Assembly: GCA_028751875.1 (NCBI GenBank)
Contig: CM054145.1
Span: 46,833,584 to 46,897,583, forward strand
DNA from: Rapana venosa
Lineage: Eukaryota > Mollusca > Gastropoda > Neogastropoda > Muricidae
Length of the DNA stretch: 64,000 nucleotides
Reading direction: 5' to 3'
Part shown: positions 1 through 11,763 of the stretch, piece by piece
Layout of the letters: each line of letters starts with the position of its first letter
Numbering within the stretch: position 1 is the stretch's first letter
Notes under the pieces: generated by a model
Seen by the model: the letters and a program-made list of their open reading frames with translations, nothing else
Told to the model about the DNA's origin: nothing
The model's database searches: none
Made by a program: the position numbers and the translations under genes

Positions 1-186
1 TTTTGTGATAGCCATTCTGTTATAACTGATTTTCTTTTCTGATTGCTCTGTTTCAATTGGTCCAACTTTGCGGGTACAGATACACAGTTTTATATACAAC
101 TTTTGGCGTTGCTGGAGTGTTTGTGTGTATGGCTGTTTTGTAGTACTTAACTAACCACATAGGCATCCAAACTCGAATGTCAACAT

Positions 187-213
187 TTCTTCTTCTTCTT
201 CTTCTTCTTCTTC
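187..213. repeat. (TTC)n microsatellite
   Basis: Nine perfect TTC units. On the - strand they would read as a poly-glutamate run within a short frame, which is a by-product of the repeat and not a protein feature. Confidence 0.95.
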
Positions 214-1511
214 AAATAGAACAAGTTGTTTTTCTAAGAGCTGGTGATGAATGAAGACAGTCTCATCACACCACTTCAGCGTATAACATTTTAGAGTAGG
301 CTGTGTTACTTTGCTTACATTAATAACTGGCAAAACATGTGGTGTGGGCCAAGCTTGGTTTTAATTCCTTTTATTTACTTCTTTCTTTCTGTGTACGTAT
401 TTTCATCTTGGGTTTGGGTGTATCATGCAAGTAAGAAATGCATGTCTGTGTCACGAAAATGGTGCGCACATTTTCATTGTTGTTTGCTTTTTAACTTCCT
501 TTTTTCTTCGTATATATTGCACGTTTTTCGTTGCTTAGCTCACAGATATGAGCTTTTGATGACAACTGATTTGCTTTGCTGGTATACATGTGCTTTATTT
601 ACTTTAGGTTTTTCTCTTTGATTATTTTTGTTAATGTGCTTTTTCCATGGAGTGCACGTACACAGTGCTATCAAAATATCAGTTATGTACATATTACGTT
701 TGTATTTTTCAGCTTCCTTTTTATTCTTTTTTTCTTGCATTACTCTTTTGCTTACAAGTTTTCATTTAGTTATTCATTCATATATTTTAGATTTGCCTTT
801 TGATTTGCAACTGCTTTAAAATCTTTGCTTTTCAGCTTTTGAAAACAGTGCATGAGATGTTACTCACCAGTGTAACTTAGGATTTGAGCTTAATCTCCTG
901 TTGTCTTGTATTAGCCAGGATTTATACAATAGCCAGAAGCGAAATATGTAGGGCTGGATGGCTGGGGTCATACTGTAGAAAAGTGGAAGTTACGTTTAAA
1001 GTGCTATGGTGCCAGAATTCAATAGTAAAATGCGTACAAATAAAAGGTGAAAGTTGTGACAGCGGCAATATTTTAAGTGATGATGTAGATATGAAAATAA
1101 GCTGAACTCACTGCAAAGTAAAATATGGAAGACTGGTTTAGCTGACAATTCATGAAAAAAAAGCAGCATGGCATGTAATGTCAGTTATGAACTTTAAAAA
1201 AAAAGGGCAAAATGGTGTATGGTGTAAGAGTTAATATGAACAACAACAACAACAACAAAAATGGCTCAAAAATGGCTAAGTGTGAAATAGAGAGATGGTT
1301 GAGCCGACGATGTAAATTGATAGTGTCAGTAACTGGTTTGGCATTCAGCAATTAATGCAAAAAACAAAAAAAGAAGGTATGTATAGCTAGCTGTATTGGC
1401 ACCTACTGTTAAAACGCAGAAAAGTTGTTAGGTTTAACCTATACCACAGAGTCAACATTTGGATTCTGCTTCTAGAGTAGAATTGAAGCTTATATTTAGT
1501 GTAGATAATTG

Positions 1512-1554
1512 TCACACATACACACACACACGTGCGCGCGCATGCATGCGCGAG
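1512..1554. repeat. Alternating purine-pyrimidine tract
   Basis: A (CA)n run passes directly into alternating G and C steps and then into ATGCATGCGCG. The whole 40-odd bases alternate purine and pyrimidine almost perfectly, which is the sequence type that can adopt Z-DNA. No gene adjoins it. Confidence 0.8.
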
Positions 1555-1574
1555 AGTTTGAAATAGTAAGAAAA

Positions 1575-1840
1575 ACTTAAGATGATTATCTCAGAATTTA
1601 GTAAGGAAAAATTGACTGCAAAAAAAATCGTTGATAATGTCAGAATTTAGTGAGAATAGTCAACATAAAACCTTGTTGGTAATCTCAGAATTTATCAAGG
1701 GGGAAAAAAAAAAGAAGAAAATATTGTTGATGATCTCAAGATTTTAGTGCTCAGAAAAGTCAACCGGAGAAAAAAATTCCTGAAACTTTGTGGATAAACT
1801 CAGAATTGGATAAACTCAGAATTTAGTGAGGAAAGTAGGC
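1575..1840. repeat. Degenerate minisatellite, about 60-bp period
   Basis: A phrase close to CTCAGAATTTAGTGAGG recurs at about 1590, 1639, 1685, 1735 (garbled) and 1798-1832. Each is followed by an A-rich stretch and GTCAAC or TTGACT, then TTGTTGATGATCTC or similar. Units vary in length and are clearly diverged. No coding function is suggested. Confidence 0.7.
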
Positions 1841-2216
1841 ACTGCTGCACGTTTTGTGGTTTGAGGGTGGGCTTTTGTTGTTGTTGTTGTTGAAGAATTC
1901 AGGTAGAAAATGTAATCCAAATATTATTTGTCAGTTCACTGTCCTAATGTAGATCGTACATGTTGATGCCCAGTTGTAGAGTTAGTTGGGGTGTTCTTTG
2001 CAGCTTTGCTGGTGAGTGGTTTGTTAGCATTATGTGCAGATTGAAGATTTGAAAAAAAAAAAATTCAAGTTTCAATCTTTGGTTGATGTGTTGAAAAGAT
2101 CAACAACAACAAAATCATAAATAAAAATGAAATAAGAATGAAACAAAAGTTGTGCTGGTTTCAAATGGTTATTTGTTCTCATTGCCATGTCACTCCTCTC
2201 CTCTCCCCCTCTATCT
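1841..2216. other. Unannotated non-coding spacer
   Basis: Includes a short (TTG)n run at about 1873-1892 and an A-run near 2050. I see no gene, promoter or transposon end. Confidence 0.5.

Positions 2217-2281
<65 letters not shown>
2217..2281. repeat. (TG)n microsatellite
   Basis: An uninterrupted TG dinucleotide run of about 65 bases. It accounts for the histidine-threonine frames seen on the - strand. Confidence 0.97.
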
Positions 2282-2282
<1 letters not shown>

Positions 2283-2480
2283 GTGACTGACAAGTTCCTG
2301 TCTTTATTGGATTCTGCTTCGTTTTAGAAGTAAAGCAGAAGTACATGAAACAATATCCAGTTAATTTAAATATTGAAAACCAAAAAACACTGAAGACAGT
2401 TCCAAACATGGTAGTTGAACGCTGAAGGACAAACAAAAAATCAAAAGTCCTGACTTTTTACATGCATTTATACATTCAGG

Positions 2481-2500
2481 AACACACACACACACACACA

Positions 2501-2551
<51 letters not shown>

Positions 2552-2554
2552 TTA

Positions 2555-2585
<31 letters not shown>

Positions 2586-2630
2586 CTCTCTCTCTCTCAG
2601 TTCGATTTCTCTCTCTCTCTCACTATGGCC
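2481..2630. repeat. Compound (CA)n(TC)n microsatellite
   Basis: About 22 bases of CA followed by more than 100 bases of nearly pure TC. It lies immediately upstream of the ACTATGGCCAGG start of the ORF1-like remnant. A shorter pyrimidine-rich stretch precedes the second copy of that start near 8840, so a pyrimidine-rich tract may belong to the 5' end of this repeat family. Confidence 0.9.
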
Positions 2631-2631
2631 A

Positions 2632-4790
2632 GGTGCAAAGGGCTCCACCAACAAAGCCACCTCCACCAACAGTGAATATGCAATCTGCCATCAACTGTCA
2701 TCCATCTTTGAATGAGTCGTTTCCTCAACTCCACTGGATACAGATGTTGGCAACGGCTCACTTCTTCATGGAAGGGAAGCATATCCCTTTCTTGTGTACA
2801 ATCAGTGTTTCTTTACGTGAAGAAGACAATTGGGGTGTGATTGAAAATCTTTCTGTCTTTGCTATTGTTTTCATTGCGGCATTTTTGCTGCAATGTGGAG
2901 ACATGAATCAATCCCGGACACTGAAGAGAAGTTAGAAATGATAGTCCCCACGGTGTAACAGAAACAATTCCACATTCGGTCCAACTTTTGCATAATTTTG
3001 TAGTTTCAACGCAACTCCATAGATGCTGCAAGCCTTATCCTTCGCCCCCACTCTCGCTTTCATCCCACATGTTACCTTCTACTGCTCTATTGCTCTCCCT
3101 CCTTCAAGCTGCAGATCGAGCGACTGCGATGCAGAACATGGTGGACCTCTTTAGGCATCCGTTGAGCACTACTATGGCAACAAAATTTACGAAGACACCT
3201 GCTAGAGATACAGCCAGAAGCCAAGCTGCTCGACCAGGAGACTTGAGTCATGTCAAGACTGCAAAGAAACCCTCATTGGCAGAGAACAACCGGTTGAAGG
3301 CTGACGTTTGAAATGCTGCGAAAGACAATTGTAAACTATTTGGACAGGAATGCCTAAGCACCTTGGGTTATCAACAACGCTTTTGTTTTAGCACACAGCA
3401 AACAAACGTGGTGAATGAGGTGATGACCGCGAGCGTTGAGTGGTGCATTCTAAGAAAACCAATCTTCGTTTCTTTCAATGTGTTATGAAGGCTCCCAAAG
3501 AAGACAGCAAGACCGTGCAGAAGAAAGTTGTCAAAACTTCTGAACAAATTCTAATGACATCTCTCTGGTATGACAGACTCACTGTGACTTAGATTGATAT
3601 CCTACAGTCACTGAATAAGACCAACAACACCACAGTCGACCTCGTGTTCTCAAATAATATTTGTCTTCCACACCTGGCCAGACAACCTGTTCACTTGGAG
3701 AACAGAGACACGAGAAGAAGATGGCTTAGGAGCTGTGCGTGCAATGTTGCGCTGAGCTGACCCTCGACAGCAAAAGGTCCTACAGGAGCTGAAGAACCCG
3801 AGGGCAGAGAAGCCTAACTTTCGTACGCTGGGCGTCACGAGTACAGAACCAGATGACTCCCAGGGTCGGGGTATTCCGCTAAAACATCAAACTCCAGATT
3901 CCTCGTTCAGACCTCCACGCCATAAGACGACCTCACGGAGCAGAACAGGCCAGCACGATGAAGAGAATGGCTCGAAACAGACCTTCACAGATGTCCACCC
4001 CTCCCCTCTGGTCCCGGCATGGACGGAATACCTTATCCCCACACTACCCACGACGGGAGTGCCAACAGAACCACGGGACGGCCACAACCAGTCGGTGAAG
4101 CAGTCTGTCCTGTAGGTGACTGCCAGTACAGACTGCAAGGAAGAAACTGCAGAAAGAAACCCAGAACGTCACAGCAACGGATCAGCTACCAACCAGAAGA
4201 TCCGGGTCTCCCGAACCACCTTCAGGACTCTACTGAGAAATCCTGTAGCCCCTGAACAGGTACACAGTGCATACACAGCTCAGATGCCGTGACTGACACC
4301 AGGGCTCCAGCCATCATACCCCAGCTGTTACACCCAGGATAAGGGACAGTGGCGGGGCAGGACGCAACTCTTTCTCCTCCCTCAGGTGGTGCCAGTCAGG
4401 ATCTGTTTCAGCCTCAAACACAACAAGGCTGTTACGGAGACTCAGCTAGCCAAATAGTTTGAACCTGAAATCAGACCTTTGTCAAGCAGAGACTTGTGTC
4501 ATAATAAAAGTCAGGACAGTGCCATTGTTCCAACAGGCGACAAAGAGGGTGACGAAAGGCCTGGCATGATGTGTCAGGAAGCACTCACCAAGACAATCTG
4601 TCTCAGTCATGTTTTTTTCTGTCATCGAATAATGAACCTGACTCAGACACCTCTGTGCAGGCCCACAAACACGCAGTAGAGCTAAGACATGCAGACAAAC
4701 ACAGTTAACAGAAACATTAAAAAGACTCCTTAACAAACACAAGTGCGACACCAGAACCAATGTCATCCTAGGACCGCCATGCCCATGATA
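2632..4790 (+). pseudogene. Decayed retroelement 5' part, probable LINE ORF1 remnant
   Basis: This stretch is richer in G+C than its surroundings and holds short polar reading pieces broken by stops and shifts. Examples are about 107 codons at 2988-3311 with a lysine- and leucine-rich, coiled-coil-like end (LAENNRLKADV) and 78 codons at 4019-4255 rich in P, R and T. Its first 60 bases, from CACTATGGCCAGG, recur at about 8838-8900, so it is a repeat. The 3' end near 4790-4840 reads in one frame as TNLSFVAYNTEGL, which resembles the opening of a LINE endonuclease. With the RT remnant on the same strand downstream, the simplest reading is the ORF1 region of one LINE about 6 kb long. ORF1 proteins diverge fast and I recognise no domain. 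A decayed processed pseudogene is the main alternative. Confidence 0.4.
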
Positions 4791-6179
4791 CTACTGGAAA
4801 CTGGTAAAACTAACCTTTCCTTTGTTGCATACAACACAGAAGGACTACTGCATATATGATCCTTGTGTTAGATTCAAATCATTATAATTATTGATTCGAT
4901 TTTTGCGTTGTGGGATAGTTATTGTCAACAAATTTCCCCTATTTTCTTTTCCCCAGAATATTATGTTACTAACTATTTCACCTCCTAGTGCAAATTAACT
5001 TGCAGCCACTACGAGGTGTATCTCTGGGATCGGTGTCAAGGCTTTTGCTCATAGATATCTGATTATAAAAACCGCGCGCACACTTATTAATGGATAGCAG
5101 AATCTTTAACAACTGTATTGTAGTTAAGATATCTAAAAAGCTTACAGTTGGACAACAGACTGTGTTTTGCTTGGCGATGTATTAGCCCCCCATATCAAAA
5201 ATTCTGTATTATAATGCGACCTGATATTTATACTGGCTTTCTCCCTAGCTTGAGCAATGCTTGCTTGAACATTTATTGAATTTCTGTGATTCTTTCCTGT
5301 AATGCATCTGAGGAGGGGATTAGAATGCAAGTAACTCTGTGGGCGGAAATGGTATAGGATCTTCAATTTTTGATAGTGAATTATTAACGTCTGAGGAGGA
5401 GAGTTTGTGCACGGTGTTCTAATATGTTGTCATAATGATTTTGGAACGTTATTTTCTGAACATATGTGATCAATTTAATCTGTCATAACTAATGGCTTTT
5501 TACCTGTGTTATTAGCTTCAAGACTTTACTTATATTTGCTTCACAATGGGCCAGTGATTATTGACTATTTCGATTTGTCATAGGCGAGCAAAATCATTGA
5601 CTTTGGCCGTAGCCGCCTATTCCATGTGTCCACCGTAGAATCATGAGAATCTAAACAGTCTGCCTCTACTGAGTTCTAAAGAGTTAAGTTGTCTGCAATA
5701 CATAGAACCGATGTGAGACAACCAAAAAAGTAACTACATAATAAAACAACGTTTGTGGGATGTAGGGATAAGGCGCTTGAATTTAGTTTCAATGTTCTCA
5801 CAGGAAAAAGACTTCTCTTATTGTTGACGAATGCACATGCTGTTAATAGAAAGATGATATCTAAAATCTAATGCCTTGGCTTCAAATTAATGAAGCAATG
5901 CACATAGCAGACGTTCATATTATGTAAAAAACGAATCAATAATTGCGCATAAATCTAAACATGTCTGGTCATTGATGGTGAATGCTAGAAAAGCGTGGAC
6001 GCCCTCTTGACAAGCTTCTAAAAGTAGAAATATAAACTGTTAAAATCAACAAGCTTGACACAAGCAGATACAGCAAAAACATATTACACAAAAAAGGAAA
6101 GAAAAAAAAAAATTTTGCTTCCTAAGAAAAAAGAACAAACAACCAGAACAATTTCTTAATAACACTATCATTCAAGTTT
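4791..6179 (+). other. Eroded zone between ORF1-like and RT remnants
   Basis: By position and strand this would be the endonuclease of the relict LINE, but I cannot align it convincingly beyond the first 40 bases. The sequence is A+T-rich with frequent stops in every frame and no insertion junction that I can see. It may be decayed beyond recognition or be unrelated DNA. Confidence 0.3.
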
Positions 6180-8540
6180 CAAAGATCCCAAGAATTTTGG
6201 AGAACAGTTTTAAAACCACTTGACTAGATATCAAACTAGTAACAACAGTGATTAATTACCTTGAATGTATGGTTTAACCATTTCCAATGTCGTCTCTTTT
6301 TCTCTCCAAGCTCGATATAGTTACACCTGTACTTTGGACTAGGTCAAAGAAAATAACTGGTATCTTATGTACAGCCTCTCACTGATTTACACTGTAGTGA
6401 TCTTAGATTGCAGAGCAGAACAGAACAATGAGGTATATGATCTCTATAAAGAATAAAAAGATATCGCAAGGCACCTGGACCAGGAATGGCTAAATTATGA
6501 GTTTATAAGTATTTCGCAATTACAAAGAATTGCTTCTTCCTTGTAAACATATATCAATCAGTCTCTTTGAACTAGAACATATAAGTCCAGATGAATGGTC
6601 AGAAGTCAGTAATACAAACGTCTACATAAGAAGGAGATATTAATTGTTCCTGATATTCCAAAGAATATCTTTTGTTGAATGTGTGTCTATAATATAACAT
6701 ACAGATAGCTATATCATGAACAAACGTCTTACCACGCGTGGTCAAGAGAAAATGAAGATTATAAACGAATCTCAAGCATGTTTTCGTCAGAACTGACAGC
6801 GTACTGTTTATCACATATTTACTCTTTTGCTTAGTACAGAAGCAGCTTCTCATTCACTGTACAACTGTAATTTAGGCAATTTTAATCGATTTTAGAAAAG
6901 CTTTCGATTTAGCAGATAGACACCAATCGGGCTGTTATTAGAAAAAACGGTTATCATAGGAGAGATGTATAGAGCCAATAAAGTAAGTATGAAGGCTTTT
7001 AAAGCAAGAGTAAGGGTTGAAGATATTTAACAGATTATGTTTTCTGCCCTACATGGTAGTAAAACAAGGAAAATATGGCATGCGCGCGTTTTTTGTTTTC
7101 TTTTTTCTAATATATGAGTTGGCCACACACGCATCAAGCTTCAGGCAAACACGGCATTCCAGCTGGTCCCCCAAAGAGAGTTTCAGAAATTGATTTTATC
7201 TTATTTGGCTGATGACGTCTCTACTATCTTAATCAGTAATCAGGTCTTCACAACAATTGAAACTCTTTACAAAAGGTAATTCTAACGACTTGTCTCTAGT
7301 GTGAATTTTGTAACAAGTCGAAGAGTCTAGTATTCAGGAAAAAGGTTGATACACTTTCAATCGCGCAAGAAAAATGGCTATACGTAGTAACACAAAATTT
7401 GGAGTCATAGTCAATTGTTACACAATATATAGGAGTTACGGAGCGTTTCCCTGGCTTAACATTATCATATTCATTAGGATGATTATGGCATCTTAGAGCA
7501 AGAAAAGAACTGTTTGTATTTTGAAACGTTATGGAATTGGGTGACCATCCCCATCTTTATTTTTCAAATTTGTTTGACTGAAAAATTCACAATGTTAAAA
7601 AAAGGGTCTAAAGTTTGGGCGTTAAAGGCAGACCACAAACTTTTGAACGTTTCATACATTTGCGTTAAAAAAGGTTACTCAATGTCATATCAGAACACCT
7701 AATCCTAATTTATGCAAGACTGGAAAACCCCTTTTAATTACTCCACTAAAATTAAAAAAAATTTTGGGCTGAAGATGAGACAACCCCTGAACACAGATTC
7801 CGAAAAAAGCTTAAAAAAATTTTTAAAACCCTTCATTGCAACAATAAGAATAATTGGTTTCCCAAAATATTTTCACATTGTACGTTAGGGTTTTGGCCAG
7901 GTTTGGGGAAAACCAAGGGTCACATTTTTTAATCTTTTGCTAAAATTTCAGACGAACTTAAAAATTGTTTTCATCAGGACGGGGAATATGATTCCCGGGA
8001 GAACGTTTTCTTTTTTAAAACATCCTTTTAAATTTCTGTTTCCCTGGCCCAACCAAAAACCGTTTTAAAGTAAAAATTTTATCTGTAAGAAAACATTTTG
8101 TTACTTTAAAAGATTAGGTGTCTCCCAAAAAAACTCATAGGTATCGACATGTTGCCAACAGTAGAAAGTTTTATTTTTGGTCCATTTTGTAAAATCCCTT
8201 TTGAATCGGAAGTTCATTTTTTGTTGGTGGTCCATAATTGTAAATTGGGGGGAAAAACTTACCACGTAAAATTTTTCTCACGACCACAGGTTTGCAGCGA
8301 CACTTCTAGGGCCCGTAAAAAACATTGAAAAGCACTTGCAGGAATATTCGAAGCTTTTAAAAAGAGGCAAATTTACCAGAAAAACCATGACAACTTCTTA
8401 AATAAAGCAACATGTTATTGTTTTGAAAAACAGGGAAAGTTTCTTGAAATTTCAATTTTGGTATGCCATTAAAAATTAAGAGAATGAGCTTATTTGCATT
8501 TGAAAAGGGACATGTGTTATGGTGTGGTCAGCATCCTTGT
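6180..8540 (+). pseudogene. Relict LINE reverse transcriptase and C-terminal region
   Basis: Non-LTR RT landmarks appear in the right order but in shifting frames. About 6465-6490 reads KAPGPG (the conserved K-A-x-G-x-D-G region). About 6585-6620 reads SPDEWSE (the F-P-x-x-W motif). About 6715-6830 reads MNKRLTTRGQ and later ESQACFRQN (palm entry, A-G-F-R). About 6880-6905 reads LIDFRKAFDLADR (RT motif A). About 7205-7225 reads SYLADDVSTILI (the catalytic x-A-D-D). After 7500, NVMELGDHPHLYFSNLFD and KRLLNV match the C-terminal domain of the mollusc and cnidarian LINE group that also supplies the 11.9-kb fragment. Many stops and frameshifts show it is dead. The clade within the Jockey/I-type LINEs is not resolved. 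Confidence 0.72.
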
Positions 8541-8704
8541 TTTGTGTAATTAGGTTGGAGTAGGGTGTTGTGGTTGTGTTGGTGTGTAGTGTTGTGTGAG
8601 GGAGAGAGAAGGGGAAAGAGAGAGAGAAGATAAGGAGAGAGATGATGAGGCACATTTGACGATCTTTGCGTGCAACCTTAAAGTTGAAAAAATTTAATAA
8701 GTAA

Positions 8705-9180
8705 GTGTTTTGTTTTGGGTTGTTTTCTTCAAGATGTTTGAACCTAAAGTCATGGGCATTTGGCCTGGTACTTAAAATGTTCCGAGTTCCGATTCTCCTC
8801 GCTCTCTCTTCTCATTCGAGTTTTCCCCTTCTTCTCACTATGGCCAGGGCAAAATGGGTCCACCAACAAAGCCACCTCCAAACATAATATGCAACGCCCT
8901 CAACGTCACCGCGGCAACGGCAGAGACCTTTTTCCCCAAAACCCAAAACCCAAACCCCTCCTTTGGCCCAAAAGGCACAATTCACTCCCAGGGGACTTTA
9001 GGGGGGACTTTTTCCCCCCCCCTTTTTACAGCCAAACCCAAACCTGCCTGGGCCCCCCCCACACCCCTCATTTACAGACACCCAAAACTGCTGGAGGTCC
9101 TGCTGAAAACCACCAGCAAGCCCTTCACTGACCTAACACCCCCATTCATCCAAGAGAAGGGGGAGGGCCAGAGAAGAGAA
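8705..9180 (+). repeat. Second copy of the ORF1-like 5' repeat
   Basis: CTCACTATGGCCAGG and the following GTCCACCAACAAAGCCACC phrase repeat what is seen at 2622-2670, again after a pyrimidine-rich lead. Downstream the copy diverges into C-rich and A-rich homopolymer runs. A frame of up to 154 codons (8854-9318) crosses it, but its composition is driven by those runs. It probably marks the start of another truncated LINE copy. Confidence 0.5.
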
Positions 9181-10080
9181 AAGGGGTGTTGTGTGTGTGT
9201 TTTGAAGCAAAAGAACGCCGTGTACGAATATTTGTGTCGGTATGCGTGTGTACCTAGTTTTTGTATGCTGCGTGGTGGAAGGTGTATGAAAATATCTATA
9301 TTAAGGGTTTTGTGGTGAATGTGTATTTAAGTATGTTGTTGTGGTGTATGTGAGTTAACGAAACGCGTGGCGTAATATTTGTGTGTGTAGCGTGTGTACT
9401 CTATGCTGTGTATGCGTGCGGTTGCAAGTGTGTATTAAGTATTAATGTAAGGGTTTTTGAGTGTGATGGCGTGGTGTGAGTGTGTTGTTTAATCCTTAAT
9501 TTTTTTGTTGCTGGGGTTTGTTTTTGTTTTTTTGTGTGTGGTTTTTGTGTGGTTTTTTTTGTTTGTTTTTTTGTTTTTGTTTTTTTAAGTGTGGTGTATG
9601 ATTTTGTGTGTGTGTTTTTTTTGTTTTTTTATTTTGTTGTTGCTGTGCTTTTTTTTTTTTTTTTTTTTTTCCCACCCCAAATTGCAAGTCACTGGGAAGT
9701 GTGGCAAACCGGTATTCCTTTTGCTCTCTCCAACCCCCCATTTCTTTTTAAAAAAATTTATATATAATATATATATAATATATATATTATATATAAATAA
9801 AATAATAAAAATTTTTTTTTTTTTTTTTTTTTACATGGTTTTTTTTGGTTCCTTTTTTCTTTTTTTCAAGATTGGGAACTGGGCAGTGAAAAGTGTGCTC
9901 CTCACAACATTGAACGTAAAACCCTGTGGGTTGTTTTGTGTAAGTGTGGTGGGTTTTTGTTTTTGTTTTTGGCTTGGTTTTTTTGTGTGTTTGTTGTGGT
10001 TTTTGTTTTGTATTGTTTGCCTATTTTTTTTGGTTGGAGTTTTTTGTGTTTTTTTTTTGTCTTTTTAAAAAAACGTTTTG
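9181..10080. repeat. G/T-only low-complexity region
   Basis: Mostly T and G with very little A or C on the + strand, with T homopolymers at 9650-9670 and 9812-9832 and an (AT)n block at 9758-9800. The apparent frames of 80-160 codons are F/C/V-rich artefacts. The base runs lengthen toward the assembly gap at 11001. Confidence 0.75.
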
Positions 10081-10138
10081 ACCAGGGAACAGGTCTCACT
10101 TTTTTAAATCCCCATGGGGAGTGAATGTGCAACATTGC

Positions 10139-10475
10139 ATCGAACTGGGACATTTCCCGTGGGGCATTGTTCTGGACCCGCTAGTGACATTGTTCATCAC
10201 TGCTGATGACTTATTCAGTGAGGGGAAAGACTGTGTAGCAAATCCCGGGCTAACGCTGAGTGGCCCTTTTTCAGTAATAAACAAACGTGCAGTGAAGTTG
10301 CAAAAAAAACCCTACGAACTAGGGCATTCCTTTGGCATTGTTTTATACTCCTAGGACATTTTCATTACTGCTTTTGGGGCATTATTCATGAGGGGAAGAG
10401 CCGGCACAAAAACCCCGGCACTGCTGAGTGGCCTTTTTTCCCGTGACAAACAAACAGTGCTTCTGCGAGTTCCCT
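10139..10475. repeat. Two-unit tandem repeat, about 178-bp period
   Basis: Unit 1 (about 10139-10310) and unit 2 (about 10317-10475) share, in order, CGAACT-GGGACATT, GGCATTGTT, CATTACTGCT or CATCACTGCT, ATTCA-TGAGGGGAA, CCCCGG or CCCGGGC, GCTGAGTGGCC and AAACAAACAGTGC or AAACAAACGTGC. They differ by substitutions and small indels. This could be a satellite fragment or part of an unrecognised repeat. Confidence 0.7.
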
Positions 10476-11000
10476 ATCACCCACCCCCTACATTTTCTGA
10501 GTACTTTCAGTAACAAGGCCGACCACTCTCCCCACACAAAAAAAAACTCAGTGCTTCAGGTTCTTTAAAGGGGAGGCACTAGTAAATTGGTGTGGGCCTT
10601 TGGGGACCCTTTACTGGGGGAGACTAATGTAACCAGCTCAAAAAGCAGGGAAACCCTTGTTTGACACATACAGGGGGGATAGCGAAGTTACCTGACTTTT
10701 TGGTGTCACTGTTGTGAAGTACAACAGTGAGGATTTTAAATTTCAGTACCTTTTTGTCGGTTTGAGTGGGTTTTTTTGTTTCACCTTTACCAATTCTGTT
10801 TTCCGTTTTTTTCTCTTATTTTTCCTCCTCCACCCCCCCCCTATCATTTTCCCCCCTTAAAATGTTGATTTTCCAAACTACAAACATTTTTTATTTTCCT
10901 TTTGCCAGTTTTCCTTTTTGTTTTTCTCCTTTCCTATCCCCTTTCCTCACAAACCCAAAAAAAGACAAATGCATCCAACCACAATAAGTGGGCCCCAGGA
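10476..11000. other. Unannotated sequence before the gap
   Basis: No gene is visible. Homopolymer runs of C, A and T are unusually frequent up to the first N, suggesting a low-quality contig end. Confidence 0.5.
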
Positions 11001-11500
11001 NNNNNNNNNNNNNNNNNNNNNNNNNNNNNNNNNNNNNNNNNNNNNNNNNNNNNNNNNNNNNNNNNNNNNNNNNNNNNNNNNNNNNNNNNNNNNNNNNNNN
11101 NNNNNNNNNNNNNNNNNNNNNNNNNNNNNNNNNNNNNNNNNNNNNNNNNNNNNNNNNNNNNNNNNNNNNNNNNNNNNNNNNNNNNNNNNNNNNNNNNNNN
11201 NNNNNNNNNNNNNNNNNNNNNNNNNNNNNNNNNNNNNNNNNNNNNNNNNNNNNNNNNNNNNNNNNNNNNNNNNNNNNNNNNNNNNNNNNNNNNNNNNNNN
11301 NNNNNNNNNNNNNNNNNNNNNNNNNNNNNNNNNNNNNNNNNNNNNNNNNNNNNNNNNNNNNNNNNNNNNNNNNNNNNNNNNNNNNNNNNNNNNNNNNNNN
11401 NNNNNNNNNNNNNNNNNNNNNNNNNNNNNNNNNNNNNNNNNNNNNNNNNNNNNNNNNNNNNNNNNNNNNNNNNNNNNNNNNNNNNNNNNNNNNNNNNNNN
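11001..11500. other. Assembly gap of 500 N
   Basis: Exactly 500 N, a conventional placeholder length, so the real distance is unknown. Reading frames that run through it are meaningless. Confidence 0.99.
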
Positions 11501-11543
<43 letters not shown>

Positions 11544-11644
11544 ACACACACAACAAACAAAAACATTCAAGCGCACAAACCCCCTCCTCCAACTGCCCCC
11601 CCCTCCACACACACACACACACAAAGAGACACACACACAAACAC

Positions 11645-11675
<31 letters not shown>

Positions 11676-11704
11676 AACTGAACTGTAGGGCGCTGAACTG
11701 TATA

Positions 11705-11749
<45 letters not shown>

Positions 11750-11756
11750 GAGATAC
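11501..11756. repeat. Interrupted (CA)n microsatellite block
   Basis: Pure CA at 11501-11540, then CA-rich sequence with A-rich and C-rich interruptions, and further CA runs at about 11600-11675 and 11705-11746. The contig restarts inside this repeat, which probably caused the break. Confidence 0.9.
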
Positions 11757-11763
11757 ACACACA

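Larger units (their letters stand above)
1..1574. other. Non-coding A+T-rich stretch with microsatellites
   Basis: No reading frame here looks like a protein; the frames up to about 95 codons are hydrophobic or low complexity, as expected from T-rich DNA. It holds a (TTC)n run at 187-213 and a (CAA)n run at 1239-1257. I see no recognisable transposon motif. Host intergenic or intronic DNA is the default reading. Confidence 0.6.

Noticed and set aside
2462..2935. 157-codon frame with an S/L-rich start
   Set aside because: The first third is the TC microsatellite. The rest lies in the ORF1-like remnant, but the start is artificial and the frame is broken downstream.
9496..10068. F/V/C- and K/Q-rich frames
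   Set aside because: Low-complexity G/T sequence read on both strands.
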